The position numbers and the translations under genes are program-made. Shown piece after piece: positions 24,332 to 32,133 of a stretch of 64,000 nucleotides of DNA. Origin of the DNA: Aeromicrobium ginsengisoli (lineage in GTDB: Bacteria > Actinomycetota > Actinomycetes > Propionibacteriales > Nocardioidaceae); contig NZ_SDPQ02000002.1 in NCBI RefSeq assembly GCF_004134905.2, positions 186,001 through 250,000 on the forward strand, in the 5' to 3' direction. Under the pieces are notes generated by a model, which searched no databases, was not told the origin of the DNA, and worked only from the letters and a program-made list of their open reading frames with translations. Within the stretch, counting starts at the first letter, position 1, and every line of letters starts with the position of its first letter.

Positions 24332-24375
24332 CGTCATGCCCTCATCAGGTTTGACCCTGGGATGGAATTCGACTG

Positions 24376-24448
24376 AGGGCACTAGCTCAACTGGCAGAGC
24401 ATCGGTCTCCAAAACCGAAGGTTGGGGGTTCAAGTCCCTCGTGCCCTG
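24376..24448 (+). tRNA. tRNA-Trp(CCA)
   Basis: A 73-nt cloverleaf: acceptor AGGGCAC pairs with GTGCCCT (24441-24447), discriminator G. Anticodon arm TCGGT-CTCCAAA-ACCGA gives CCA; T-loop TTCAAGT. The CCA end is not encoded. It lies 35 bp before secE, a conserved arrangement. Confidence 0.96.
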
Positions 24449-24483
24449 CGAGACACGACAACGAAGCACAACGAAGGAGTACC

Positions 24484-24705
24484 GTGAGCGACCGTCACGA
24501 GCTGGCCGGCACGTCCGGCAAACGCACGTCGCCGATCACGTTCTACCGACAGGTGATCGCCGAGCTCCGCAAGGTGGTCTGGCCGACTCGCCCCCAGGTG
24601 GTCAACTACTTCTGGGTCGTCCTCGTCTTCGTGCTCTTCATGATGGCCATCGTGGCCGGACTCGACTACGGGTTCGGCAAGGCCGCTTTCTGGATCTTCG
24701 CGTAG
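24484..24705 (+). CDS. secE: Preprotein translocase subunit SecE
   Basis: 73 residues from the GTG at 24484, with GAAGGAG upstream. Short SecE form typical of actinobacteria: a basic amphipathic helix with the family motif [19 protein letters not shown], then a single transmembrane helix ([23 protein letters not shown]). It clamps the SecY channel in the general secretion translocase. Followed 16 bp later by nusG. Confidence 0.95.
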   Translation: MSDRHELAGTSGKRTSPITFYRQVIAELRKVVWPTRPQVVNYFWVVLVFVLFMMAIVAGLDYGFGKAAFWIFA

Positions 24706-24721
24706 CAACCAAAGGAATTTT

Positions 24722-25594
24722 GTGACTCAAGGCATCGACCCGCAGACCAGCTCCGAGACCGACGAGGTCGAAGAGCTCGAGCCGTCGACCCCTGCCGAGG
24801 ACGTCGCAGTCGAGACGGATGCACCCGAGGCCGAGGCTGACGACGCACCCGCCGAGGACGCGATCGCGCCTGACGCCCCCGTCGAGGCCGTCGTTGACGA
24901 CGAAGCGGTCGAGGACGTCGCCGTCGAGGACGCTGTCGACGACGCACCGGCCGACGACGCACCCGCCGAGGACGAGCCGGTCGCCGACGCGCTCCAGGAG
25001 TTCCGCGACCGTCTGCACAACCAGATCGGCGACTGGTACGTCGTCCACACCTACTCCGGCATGGAGAAGCGGGTGAAGTCCAACCTGGAGAACCGGGTGA
25101 CCTCGCTCAACGCCGAGGACTACATCTTCGAGGTCGTCGTGCCCACCGAAGAGGTCGCCGAGATCAAGAACGGCCAGCGCAAGCTCGTCAAGCGCACGGT
25201 CCTCCCCGGCTACGTCCTGGTCCGCATGGACCTCACCGACGAGTCGTGGGGCGTCGTCCGCCACACGCCGTCCGTCACCGGGTTCGTGGGCAACTCCCAC
25301 CAGCCCGTACCCCTCAGTCTTGCCGAGGTCGAGAGCATGCTCGCCCCGGCAGTGGAGGCAGAGGTCGCAACCGCGACCGACACCCCCGATCAGCAGCAGG
25401 CGAAGGCCTCCAAGGTCGAGTTCACCGACTTCTCCGTCGGCGACTCCGTCATGGTCGTCGATGGCCCGTTCGCCACGCTGCACGCGACCATCACGGAGAT
25501 CAACATCGACGCACAGAGGGTCAAGGCCCTCGTGGAGATCTTCGGCCGCGAAACCCCGGTCGAGCTCAGCTTCACCCAGATCCAGAAGGTCTGA
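24722..25594 (+). CDS. nusG: Transcription termination/antitermination factor NusG
   Basis: 290 residues from a GTG. The first ~95 residues are a strongly acidic Asp/Glu/Ala/Val-rich low-complexity extension (units such as [18 protein letters not shown]). After it come the NGN domain ([37 protein letters not shown]) and the C-terminal KOW domain ([13 protein letters not shown] ... KVTITEI-like turn to [12 protein letters not shown]). NusG binds RNA polymerase and couples it to Rho or ribosomes. The long acidic N-terminus is seen in many actinobacteria but not in Escherichia coli. Co-transcribed with secE and probably rplK. Confidence 0.95.
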   Translation: MTQGIDPQTSSETDEVEELEPSTPAEDVAVETDAPEAEADDAPAEDAIAPDAPVEAVVDDEAVEDVAVEDAVDDAPADDAPAEDEPVADALQEFRDRLHNQIGDWYVVHTYSGMEKRVKSNLENRVTSLNAEDYIFEVVVPTEEVAEIKNGQRKLVKRTVLPGYVLVRMDLTDESWGVVRHTPSVTGFVGNSHQPVPLSLAEVESMLAPAVEAEVATATDTPDQQQAKASKVEFTDFSVGDSVMVVDGPFATLHATITEINIDAQRVKALVEIFGRETPVELSFTQIQKV

Positions 25595-25645
25595 GCCAAC
25601 CGGTTCTCATCAGCACCAACCATTCAGTAGTCAAGGACCCGAGAA

Positions 25646-26074
25646 ATGCCTCCCAAGAAGAAAGTCGCAGCCATCGTCAAGGTGCAGCTGCAGGCCGGTA
25701 TGGCCAACCCGGCGCCGCCCGTCGGCACCGCGCTCGGCCCCCACGGCGTCAACATCATGGAGTTCTGCAAGGCCTACAACTCGGCCACAGAAGCCATGCG
25801 TGGCAACGTCGTTCCGGTCGAGATCACGATCTACGAGGACCGTACGTTCAGCTTCATCACCAAGACGCCGCCCGCGGCTGAGCTGATCAAGAAGGCCGCC
25901 GGACTGCAGAAGGGTTCGCCCGTTCCGCACAAGGACAAGGTCGGCAAGATCTCCAAGGACCAGATCCGCGAGATCGCCACGACCAAGATGCCGGACCTCA
26001 ACGCGACCGACATCGATGCCGCCATGAAGATCGTCGAGGGCACTGCGCGCTCGATGGGCGTCACGACGGACTAG
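25646..26074 (+). CDS. rplK: 50S ribosomal protein L11
   Basis: 142 residues, ATG start. It matches L11 over its whole length: [34 protein letters not shown] in sequence order at the N-terminal domain (proline-rich hinge APPVGTALG), and the rRNA-binding C-terminal domain with [14 protein letters not shown] and [19 protein letters not shown]. Binds the GTPase-associated centre of 23S rRNA and is the target region for thiostrepton-type antibiotics. Part of the conserved secE-nusG-rplK-rplA block. Confidence 0.97.
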   Translation: MPPKKKVAAIVKVQLQAGMANPAPPVGTALGPHGVNIMEFCKAYNSATEAMRGNVVPVEITIYEDRTFSFITKTPPAAELIKKAAGLQKGSPVPHKDKVGKISKDQIREIATTKMPDLNATDIDAAMKIVEGTARSMGVTTD

Positions 26075-26157
26075 CAACACTCCACCCCAGCAGTACGTGG
26101 CAGGGCCCGCTGGGCCCGTTCAGACCACAACTGGTTCACACAGAAGGAAGACCAGAG

Positions 26158-26871
26158 ATGGCACAGCACAGCAAGGCGTACCGACAGGTCGCCGACAAGA
26201 TCGACAAGACCAACCTCTACACACCGCTCCAGGCCACCACGCTGGCCAAGGAGTCGGGGAGCAAGGCGTACGACTCGACGGTGGATGTCTCCATCCGGCT
26301 CGGCGTCGATCCCCGCAAGGCCGACCAGATGGTGCGCGGCACCGTCAACCTCCCTCACGGCACCGGCAAGACCTCCCGGGTCCTGGTCTTCGCCACCGGC
26401 GCCAACGCCGAAGCCGCACGTGAGGCCGGAGCCGACTTCGTCGGTGCCGACGAGCTGGTCGACAAGGTCAACGAGGGCTGGCTCGACTTCGACGCCGTCG
26501 TCGCGACGCCCGACATGATGGGCAAGGTCGGCCGCCTCGGCCGCGTCCTCGGCCCGCGCAACCTGATGCCCAACCCCAAGACGGGCACCGTCACGACCGA
26601 TGTGGCCAAGGCCGTCTCGGACATCCAGGGCGGCAAGATCGAGTTCCGCGTCGATCGTCACGCCAACCTGCACTTCGTGATCGGCAAGGCGTCGTTCACC
26701 GCCGAGCAGCTCGCCGACAACTACGGCGCCGCTCTCGACGAGGTCCTGCGCCTCAAGCCCGCGAGCTCCAAGGGCCGCTACGTCAAGAAGATCACGGTCT
26801 CCACGACCAACGGTCCCGGCGTGCCGGTCGACCCGAGCCGCACCAAGGCTTACTCCGTCGACGAGGCCTGA
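26158..26871 (+). CDS. rplA: 50S ribosomal protein L1
   Basis: 237 residues, ATG start with GAAGGAAGA upstream. The L1 signature is present: [20 protein letters not shown], then [16 protein letters not shown], the rRNA-contact motif of the family, and [18 protein letters not shown]1 forms the mobile stalk at the ribosomal E site and can repress its own L11-L1 mRNA. The gene ends 14 bp before a strong perfect hairpin terminator. Confidence 0.97.
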   Translation: MAQHSKAYRQVADKIDKTNLYTPLQATTLAKESGSKAYDSTVDVSIRLGVDPRKADQMVRGTVNLPHGTGKTSRVLVFATGANAEAAREAGADFVGADELVDKVNEGWLDFDAVVATPDMMGKVGRLGRVLGPRNLMPNPKTGTVTTDVAKAVSDIQGGKIEFRVDRHANLHFVIGKASFTAEQLADNYGAALDEVLRLKPASSKGRYVKKITVSTTNGPGVPVDPSRTKAYSVDEA

Positions 26872-26885
26872 GCCTCTCAGACACC

Positions 26886-26919
26886 ACGAGAGCCCCCGGC
26901 GCCTGCCGGGGGCTCTCGT
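26886..26919. terminator. Strong terminator after rplA
   Basis: ACGAGAGCCCCCGGC (26886-26900), loop GCCT, GCCGGGGGCTCTCGT (26905-26919): a perfect 15-bp stem. It ends the secE-nusG-rplKA unit. Confidence 0.85.
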
Positions 26920-26988
26920 GCGTCGTGGGCAGCGCCTACCTCGGGTCCTGAGCTTTCCGACACACTGTCCGCCTCTTATGCTCGTGCC

Positions 26989-27804
26989 ATGAGTTTTTCG
27001 AGGAAGCTGTCATCCGTCGTCGCGACCGTGCTGCTCGCCGGTCTGTCCCTGTCCGCCTGCGGCGGCAGTGACGGATCCGATGGCGACAAGGCCGACTCGA
27101 CCTCCGGCGGCGGTGGCAGCAAGACGACGCTGACACAGGCCAACTTCGCGAAGGTCATCGGCGACTCGCAGGTCGACGCCAAGTCCACGCACATCGACAT
27201 GACGATCGGCGCCGGCGGCCAGTCGTTCAAGGCCCAGGGCGACGCCGAGTTCGGCACGTCGGCCGCGGACACGTCGGTCGCGATGACGATGGACCTCGGC
27301 TCGATCAAGGCCGACATGCGTCTCGTCGACCAGGTCTTCTACATGAACATGGGCGCGATGAGCGACAACAAGTTCCTCAAGATCGACCTCAAGGACAAGA
27401 ACAACGCGTTCGCCCAGCAGTACGGCCAGATCATGGACCAGATGGACCCGTCGAAGCAGATGGAGCAGTTCAAGGAGGCCATGAAGTCCTTCGAGAAGAA
27501 GGGCGAGCCGCAGAAGCTCGACGGCGTCGAGGCGCAGCCGTACGTCGTGACGGTCGACACGAGCAAGATCAAGTCGCTCATGGAGCTTCCGGAGGCCTCC
27601 AAGGCGCAGGTCCCGGACACGATCGTCTACACGATGTTCATCGGCCCCGACAACCTGCCGCGTCGCATGGAGTTCGACCTCGCCGGGTCGACATCGACGA
27701 TCGACTACTCCAAGTGGGGCGACTCGGTCGACATCAAGGCACCGTCGGCCGGCGAGATCTCGGACAAGGACCTCAGCCAGCTGGGCGCACCGTCGGCAGG
27801 CTGA
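26989..27804 (+). CDS. LppX/LprAFG-like lipoprotein
   Basis: 271 residues with a lipoprotein signal: lipobox LSAC, lipidated Cys24, then a Gly/Ser/Asp-rich linker. The mature domain resembles the LppX/LprA/LprF/LprG beta-alpha fold that binds acylated lipids in actinobacteria (segments FAKVIGDSQVDAKSTHIDM, FYMNMGAMSDNKFLKIDL and LDGVEAQPYVVTVDTSKI). A role in carrying lipids across the cell wall is inferred. TATGCT at 26977-26982 ends 6 nt before the ATG, so the mRNA is probably leaderless. It is monocistronic, flanked by terminators on both sides. Confidence 0.82.
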   Translation: MSFSRKLSSVVATVLLAGLSLSACGGSDGSDGDKADSTSGGGGSKTTLTQANFAKVIGDSQVDAKSTHIDMTIGAGGQSFKAQGDAEFGTSAADTSVAMTMDLGSIKADMRLVDQVFYMNMGAMSDNKFLKIDLKDKNNAFAQQYGQIMDQMDPSKQMEQFKEAMKSFEKKGEPQKLDGVEAQPYVVTVDTSKIKSLMELPEASKAQVPDTIVYTMFIGPDNLPRRMEFDLAGSTSTIDYSKWGDSVDIKAPSAGEISDKDLSQLGAPSAG

Positions 27805-27825
27805 TCGTCGGCACGGCCGGCCCAT

Positions 27826-27857
27826 GAGGTGACCTTCCAGCGTTGGGAGGTCACCTC
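27826..27857. terminator. Hairpin terminator after the lipoprotein gene
   Basis: GAGGTGACCT (27826-27835) pairs perfectly with AGGTCACCTC (27848-27857) around a 12-nt loop. Confidence 0.7.
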
Positions 27858-27940
27858 GCGGGGTTCGGCATCTGGCGGCTTCGCCGCGATCGTTCAACCT
27901 GCCTCGCCGCTCGGCCGCAGGCGGCCTCGAGTTCGCCAAT

Positions 27941-27969
27941 TTGGTCGGGGTGCGGGCGTGCCGTATTCT
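27941..27969 (+). promoter_or_regulatory. rplJL promoter
   Basis: TTGGTC (27941-27946), exactly 17 nt, TATTCT (27964-27969). Placed about 195 bp before rplJ, giving the long leader expected for this operon. Confidence 0.65.
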
Positions 27970-27974
27970 GGACC

Positions 27975-28161
27975 TACCGAAGACCGCTGGTCGGTGACTC
28001 GCGAGAGTTGCACGAAGCGCCCGGAAGGGCGGCCCGCGCAGGTTGCGAATGTTGGTCCTTTCAACGTCCCGTGCCTTGCGCCGGGACGTTTTTTCGTGTC
28101 GGGCCCGTGTACGCACATGGGATCGCAGTCTTCGTACGACCCATGTGCCGGAAGGAGACCC
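27975..28161 (+). ncRNA. L10-type mRNA leader with attenuator hairpin
   Basis: The untranslated stretch before rplJ. It holds an intrinsic-terminator-like hairpin AACGTCCCG (28063-28071)/CGGGACGTT (28082-28090) running into a T-tract (28089-28094). A second hairpin GCACATGGG (28113-28121)/CCCATGTGC (28140-28148) ends 3 nt before the GGAAGGAG ribosome site. L10-L12 feedback on rplJ leaders is established in other bacteria; here the layout suggests both transcription attenuation and ribosome-site control. The stretch 27858-27940 upstream of the promoter shows only GC-rich inverted repeats and no gene. Confidence 0.6.
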
Positions 28162-28827
28162 ATGGCAAACCCGGACAAGACAGCCGCCGTTGCCGAGCTC
28201 GCAGATCACTTCCGCGAGTCGAACGGTGCTGTTCTCACCGATTACCGCGGTCTCACCGTGAAGCAGCTGCAGGAACTGCGGCGAGCCCTCGGTGCGAACG
28301 TGAGCTATGCCGTCGCCAAGAACACGCTGACCAAGATCGCTGCCAAGGACGCAGGAGTGGAGATCGACACCGATCTCCTCGTCGGTCCGACCGCCATCGC
28401 CTTCATCAAGGGCGATGCGGTGGACGCGGCCAAGGGTCTGCGTGACTTCGCGAAGGCCAACGCGCCGCTCATCATCAAGGGAGGCTTCCTCGACGGGAAG
28501 ATCCTCACTGCTGATGAGATCAACAAGCTGGCCGACCTCGAGTCGCGCGAGGTCCTCCTCGCCAAGCTCGCAGGTGGCATGAAGGCCAGCCTCACGAACG
28601 CCGCGTCGCTGTTCAACGCCCCGCTGTCCCAGGCCGCCCGAGTTCTCGGCGCCCTGCAGGCGAAGGCCGAGAGCGACCCGTCGGTTCTGGCAGCGGGCCC
28701 CGAGCCCGTCGCCCCTGTCGAGGAGGCCCCCGCGGCCGAGTCGGCTGAAGCAGAAACCCCGGCCGAGGCACCCGCCGACGCCGCCCCTGTCGAAGCGTCT
28801 GCCGACGCCGAGACGACCGAGGGCTGA
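28162..28827 (+). CDS. rplJ: 50S ribosomal protein L10
   Basis: 221 residues from the ATG at 28162 with an excellent GGAAGGAG site; the frame is open further upstream but covers the leader. The L10 core is residues 1-175 ([35 protein letters not shown]; the L12-binding C-terminal helix region). It is followed by an acidic Pro/Ala/Glu-rich tail of about 40 residues ([19 protein letters not shown]), seen in several actinobacteria. It anchors L7/L12 dimers to the ribosome stalk and is the likely feedback regulator of its own leader. Confidence 0.96.
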   Translation: MANPDKTAAVAELADHFRESNGAVLTDYRGLTVKQLQELRRALGANVSYAVAKNTLTKIAAKDAGVEIDTDLLVGPTAIAFIKGDAVDAAKGLRDFAKANAPLIIKGGFLDGKILTADEINKLADLESREVLLAKLAGGMKASLTNAASLFNAPLSQAARVLGALQAKAESDPSVLAAGPEPVAPVEEAPAAESAEAETPAEAPADAAPVEASADAETTEG

Positions 28828-28881
28828 ACGCCCGATTCACATCGGGACCCCCTCGGGGTCTCATAACGGAAGGACGCCACC

Positions 28882-29274
28882 ATGGCGAAGCTCAGCACCG
28901 GCGATCTGCTGGATGCATTCAAGGAAATGACCCTCATCGAGCTCTCCGAGTTCGTGAAGGAGTTCGAGGACACGTTCGACGTCACCGCGGCCGCTCCGGT
29001 TGCCGCTGCTGCCGCTCCTGCTGCTGGTGGCGCTGCCGCCGGTGGCGAGGCTGCTGCTGACCAGGACGAGTTCGACGTCATCCTCGAGGGTGCCGGCGAC
29101 AAGAAGATCCAGGTCATCAAGGAAGTCCGTACGATCACGGGCCTCGGTCTCAAGGAGGCCAAGGACCTCGTCGAGGGCGCCCCGAAGCCTGTCCTCGAGA
29201 AGGCCAACAAGGAAGCTGCCGACAAGGCCAAGGAGGCCCTCGAGGCCGCCGGCGCCAGCGTCACTGTCAAGTGA
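28882..29274 (+). CDS. rplL: 50S ribosomal protein L7/L12
   Basis: 130 residues, full length. The N-terminal dimerisation domain contains [21 protein letters not shown]. An Ala/Gly-rich hinge ([17 protein letters not shown]) follows, and the C-terminal factor-binding domain is [28 protein letters not shown]. Recruits elongation factor GTPases to the ribosome. Co-transcribed with rplJ and closed by a T-tailed terminator. Confidence 0.97.
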   Translation: MAKLSTGDLLDAFKEMTLIELSEFVKEFEDTFDVTAAAPVAAAAAPAAGGAAAGGEAAADQDEFDVILEGAGDKKIQVIKEVRTITGLGLKEAKDLVEGAPKPVLEKANKEAADKAKEALEAAGASVTVK

Positions 29275-29296
29275 CTCGTCGCTGAATCCATTCAAG

Positions 29297-29325
29297 AGCG
29301 CCCCTCCTTCGGGAGGGGCGCTTTT
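29297..29325 (+). terminator. Intrinsic terminator after rplL
   Basis: AGCGCCCCTCC (29297-29307), TTCG loop, GGAGGGGCGCT (29312-29322) and a TTTT tract to 29325: a textbook Rho-independent terminator. Confidence 0.92.
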
Positions 29326-29337
29326 GTCTGCCCGGGG

Positions 29338-29479
29338 GTGACGTGGGTCACGATTGTCACCCAGAGTTACATGGGGTATGTTTCACCGGATCCTTCGGTT
29401 AGTTACCGGCGAGTCACCAAGCGTGGTGGGAGCGTAACCTCGGTTGCCATATCTCGTTACTCTCTGTGTCTGCGGTCAC
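29338..29479 (+). promoter_or_regulatory. Cluster of GT(C/T)AC elements upstream of the mce operon
   Basis: In 142 bp the pentamer GTCAC/GTGAC occurs at 29338 (GTGAC), 29347, 29356, 29413 and 29475. GTTAC/GTAAC occurs at 29366, 29402, 29434 and 29456. The first two form an inverted repeat GTGAC-N4-GTCAC (29338-29351). The region is less GC-rich than its surroundings. Probably an operator region for the mce operon; the regulator is unknown. Confidence 0.45.
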
Positions 29480-29486
29480 ACCGGCC

Positions 29487-29492
29487 TAGGAT
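29487..29492 (+). promoter_or_regulatory. Probable -10 of the mce operon
   Basis: TAGGAT lies 57 bp before the first mce gene and directly after the GT(C/T)AC cluster. No good -35 hexamer at the expected distance, which fits activator-dependent transcription. Confidence 0.4.
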
Positions 29493-29549
29493 TGAAGTAG
29501 TTCGGCCGGCACTCGCCGGCAGACCACGGCAAGCAAGGAGGGGCCGACC

Positions 29550-30509
29550 GTGGGCGTTGAAGTCGTCGTCGAGGGGCTGACCAAGAAGTTCGGTAGCTCA
29601 CTCATCTGGAAGGACGTCACGCTGACCCTTCCGGCAGGGGAGATCTCTGTCATGCTCGGCCCGTCCGGCACCGGCAAGTCGGTGTTCCTCAAGACGCTCA
29701 TCGGGCTGCTCAAGCCCAACGAGGGCCACGTCTACATCGAGGGCACGGACATCGCCAACTGCTCCGAGAAGGAGCTCTACGAGATCCGCAAGCTGTTCGG
29801 CGTCCTGTTCCAGGACGGCGCGATGTTCGGTTCGATGGACCTGTTCGACAACGTGGCGTTCCCGTTGCGCGAGCACACCAAGAAGTCCGAGTCCGAGATC
29901 CGTCAGATCGTCATGGACAAGATGGAGCTCACGGGCCTCGTCGGTGCCGAGAACAAGCTGCCCGGTGAGATCTCCGGCGGCATGCGCAAGCGCGCCGGTC
30001 TGGCCCGCGCCCTGGTCCTCGACCCCGAGATCCTGCTGATCGACGAGCCCGACTCAGGCCTCGACCCGGTTCGTACGTCATACATCAACCAGCTCTTCAT
30101 CGACCTCAACGCGCAGATCGATGCCACGTTCCTGATCGTGACGCACGACGTCAACACCGCCCGCACGGTGCCGGACAACATCGGCCTGCTCTACCACAAG
30201 CACCTGGCGATGTTCGGCCCCCGCGAGATGCTGCTGACCTCGGCCGAGCCGGTCGTGGCGCAGTTCCTCAACGCCCAGACCGTTGGCCCGATCGGCATGT
30301 CCGAGGAGAAGGACGCGGACGAGCTCGCGGCGGAGCAGGGCATCGAGATGCCCCCGCTGCCGCCCGTGCCGCTCCAGCTCGAGCCCTCCGACGGCCGGCC
30401 CCGCCGCGCCCAGCGTGAGCCCGGTGCCTGGTGCCGCGACAACGGAGTCACCGCCCCTGCCGGTTCTTTCGGAGAGAAGACGCCGCTGGCTGCCGGCGGT
30501 GTTGCGTGA
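29550..30509 (+). CDS. mkl: Mce transporter ATPase (Mkl/MceG, MlaF family)
   Basis: 319 residues from a GTG with AAGGAGGGG upstream. Walker A GPSGTGKS (37-44), Q-loop LFQDGAMFGSMDLFDN, signature SGGMRKRAGLARAL, Walker B ILLIDEPDSGLDP and switch-His in IVTHDVNTA are intact. A C-terminal extension of about 70 residues, rich in Pro/Arg/Glu, goes beyond the ATPase core as in MceG. It should power lipid/steroid uptake by the YrbE permeases and Mce proteins encoded next. In Mycobacterium tuberculosis mkl lies alone between rplL and rpoB; here it heads the whole operon at that same chromosomal site. Confidence 0.93.
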   Translation: MGVEVVVEGLTKKFGSSLIWKDVTLTLPAGEISVMLGPSGTGKSVFLKTLIGLLKPNEGHVYIEGTDIANCSEKELYEIRKLFGVLFQDGAMFGSMDLFDNVAFPLREHTKKSESEIRQIVMDKMELTGLVGAENKLPGEISGGMRKRAGLARALVLDPEILLIDEPDSGLDPVRTSYINQLFIDLNAQIDATFLIVTHDVNTARTVPDNIGLLYHKHLAMFGPREMLLTSAEPVVAQFLNAQTVGPIGMSEEKDADELAAEQGIEMPPLPPVPLQLEPSDGRPRRAQREPGAWCRDNGVTAPAGSFGEKTPLAAGGVA

Positions 30510-31282
30510 CCGCAGCTGTTGTCGCCGGGCCCGCGAGGGTTGCCGGCAACCTCTTCGCCTTCATGCTGGACGTGCTGGTGGCGTTGTTCCGCCGACCGTT
30601 CCAGCTCAAGGAGTTCCTGCTCCAGGCCTGGTTCATCGTCAAGGTCACGATCGTCCCGACCGCGTTCGTCTCAATTCCCTTCGGCGCCGTCATCGCGCTG
30701 CAGGTGGGTGGACTCATCAAGCAGTTCGGCGCGCAGTCGTTCACGGGTTCTGCCGCAGTCCTCGCGGTCGTCCGTGAGGCCGGCCCCATCGCGTGTGCAC
30801 TCCTGATCGCGGGCGCCGCCGGCTCGGCCATCGCCGCTGACTTCGGTGCTCGCCGGATCCGCGAGGAGCTCGACGCCATGATGGTGCTCGGCATCGACCC
30901 GATCCAGCGCCTCGTGGTGCCCCGCGTGCTGGCCTGCATGCTCGTCGCGGTCTTCCTCAACGGACTCGTCACGGTCGTCGGCGTTGCCGGTGGCTACGTC
31001 TTCAACGTCGTGCTGCAGGACGGCACGCCCGGCGCCTATCTGGCGTCCTTCACCGCGCTCGCCCAGCTACCAGACCTCTATCAAGGTATGGTCAAAGCGC
31101 TGATCTTCGGCTTCATCGCGGCCATCGTCGCGGCCTACAAGGGCATGAACGCCAAGGGTGGCCCCAAGGGCGTGGGTGACGCCGTCAACGAGGCGGTCGT
31201 CATCACGTTCACCCTCCTGTTCATCGTCAACTTCTTCATCTCGGCGATCTACATCCAGCTCGTGCCGCCGAAGGGGATGTGA
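30506..31282 (+). CDS. yrbEA: YrbE/MlaE-family ABC permease A
   Basis: 258 residues from the GTG at 30506, which overlaps the mkl stop (GTGA). MlaE-fold permease with an amphipathic N-terminus (AFMLDVLVALFRRPFQLKEF) and about five membrane helices. The conserved EExDAxxxxGIDP-like coupling segment REELDAMMVLGIDPIQRLVVPR contacts the ATPase. It pairs with the next gene to form the membrane channel of the Mce importer. A longer frame beginning at 30431 lies inside mkl and is not used. Confidence 0.92.
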   Translation: MTAAVVAGPARVAGNLFAFMLDVLVALFRRPFQLKEFLLQAWFIVKVTIVPTAFVSIPFGAVIALQVGGLIKQFGAQSFTGSAAVLAVVREAGPIACALLIAGAAGSAIAADFGARRIREELDAMMVLGIDPIQRLVVPRVLACMLVAVFLNGLVTVVGVAGGYVFNVVLQDGTPGAYLASFTALAQLPDLYQGMVKALIFGFIAAIVAAYKGMNAKGGPKGVGDAVNEAVVITFTLLFIVNFFISAIYIQLVPPKGM

Positions 31283-31284
31283 CG

Positions 31285-32130
31285 ATGTCCGACAAGACAG
31301 CTCTGTCCGCCGTCACCGGCATCCCGGCGAAGTTCAACAACTTCCTCGACGACCTCGGTCGTCAGATGCTGTTCTACATCCGCGTCATCGCGTCTATTCC
31401 GCGCACGATCGCCAACTACGGCAAGGAGATCGTCCGGCTGCTGGCCGAGGTGGCCCTTGGCTCAGGGTCGCTCGCGGTCATCGGCGGCACGGTCGGCGTC
31501 ATCACGGCGATGTGCTTCTTCACCGGCACCGAGGTCGGCATCCAGGGCTACGCAGCCCTCGACCAGCTCGGCACCGCGGCGCTGACCGGATTCGTCTCGG
31601 CCTACTTCAACACCCGCGAGATCGCGCCGATCGTCGCCGGCATCGCGCTGGCCGCGACCGTGGGCTGTGGCTTCACCGCCCAGCTCGGCGCCATGCGCAT
31701 CAGCGAGGAGGTCGACGCGCTCGAGGTCATGGCGATCCCGTCGCTGCCGTTCCTCGTGACGACCCGAGTCATCGCCGGCCTGATCGCCGTCGTCCCGCTC
31801 TACATCGTCGGCCTGCTGTCGTCCTACTTCGCGACCAGATTGACGATCACCAAGATCAACGGGCAAAGTCCGGGCACCTACGATCACTACTTCAACACGT
31901 TCCTGCCACCTGGTGACGTGATGTGGTCGTTCGCGAAGGTCCTGATCTTCGCCGTCGTCGTGATCTTGATCCACTGCTACTACGGCTACTACGCCAGCGG
32001 CGGACCCGCCGGCGTGGGTGTGGCCGTCGGTCTTGCCGTGCGTACGTCGATCGTCGCGATCAACGTCGTCGACCTGCTCGCCTCGATGGCGATCTGGGGC
32101 ACGAACGTCACCGTGAGATTGGCGGGCTGA
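31285..32130 (+). CDS. yrbEB: YrbE/MlaE-family ABC permease B
   Basis: 281 residues from the ATG at 31285, 8 nt after an AAGGGG site; a GTG two codons earlier overlaps the previous stop but is too close to that site. Same MlaE fold as its neighbour, with the coupling segment SEEVDALEVMAIPSLPFLV and C-terminal helices (AKVLIFAVVVILIHCYYGYYASGGPAGVG). The AB pair forms the heterodimeric permease of the Mce complex. Followed 3 bp later by mceA. Confidence 0.92.
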   Translation: MSDKTALSAVTGIPAKFNNFLDDLGRQMLFYIRVIASIPRTIANYGKEIVRLLAEVALGSGSLAVIGGTVGVITAMCFFTGTEVGIQGYAALDQLGTAALTGFVSAYFNTREIAPIVAGIALAATVGCGFTAQLGAMRISEEVDALEVMAIPSLPFLVTTRVIAGLIAVVPLYIVGLLSSYFATRLTITKINGQSPGTYDHYFNTFLPPGDVMWSFAKVLIFAVVVILIHCYYGYYASGGPAGVGVAVGLAVRTSIVAINVVDLLASMAIWGTNVTVRLAG

Positions 32131-32133
32131 CCC

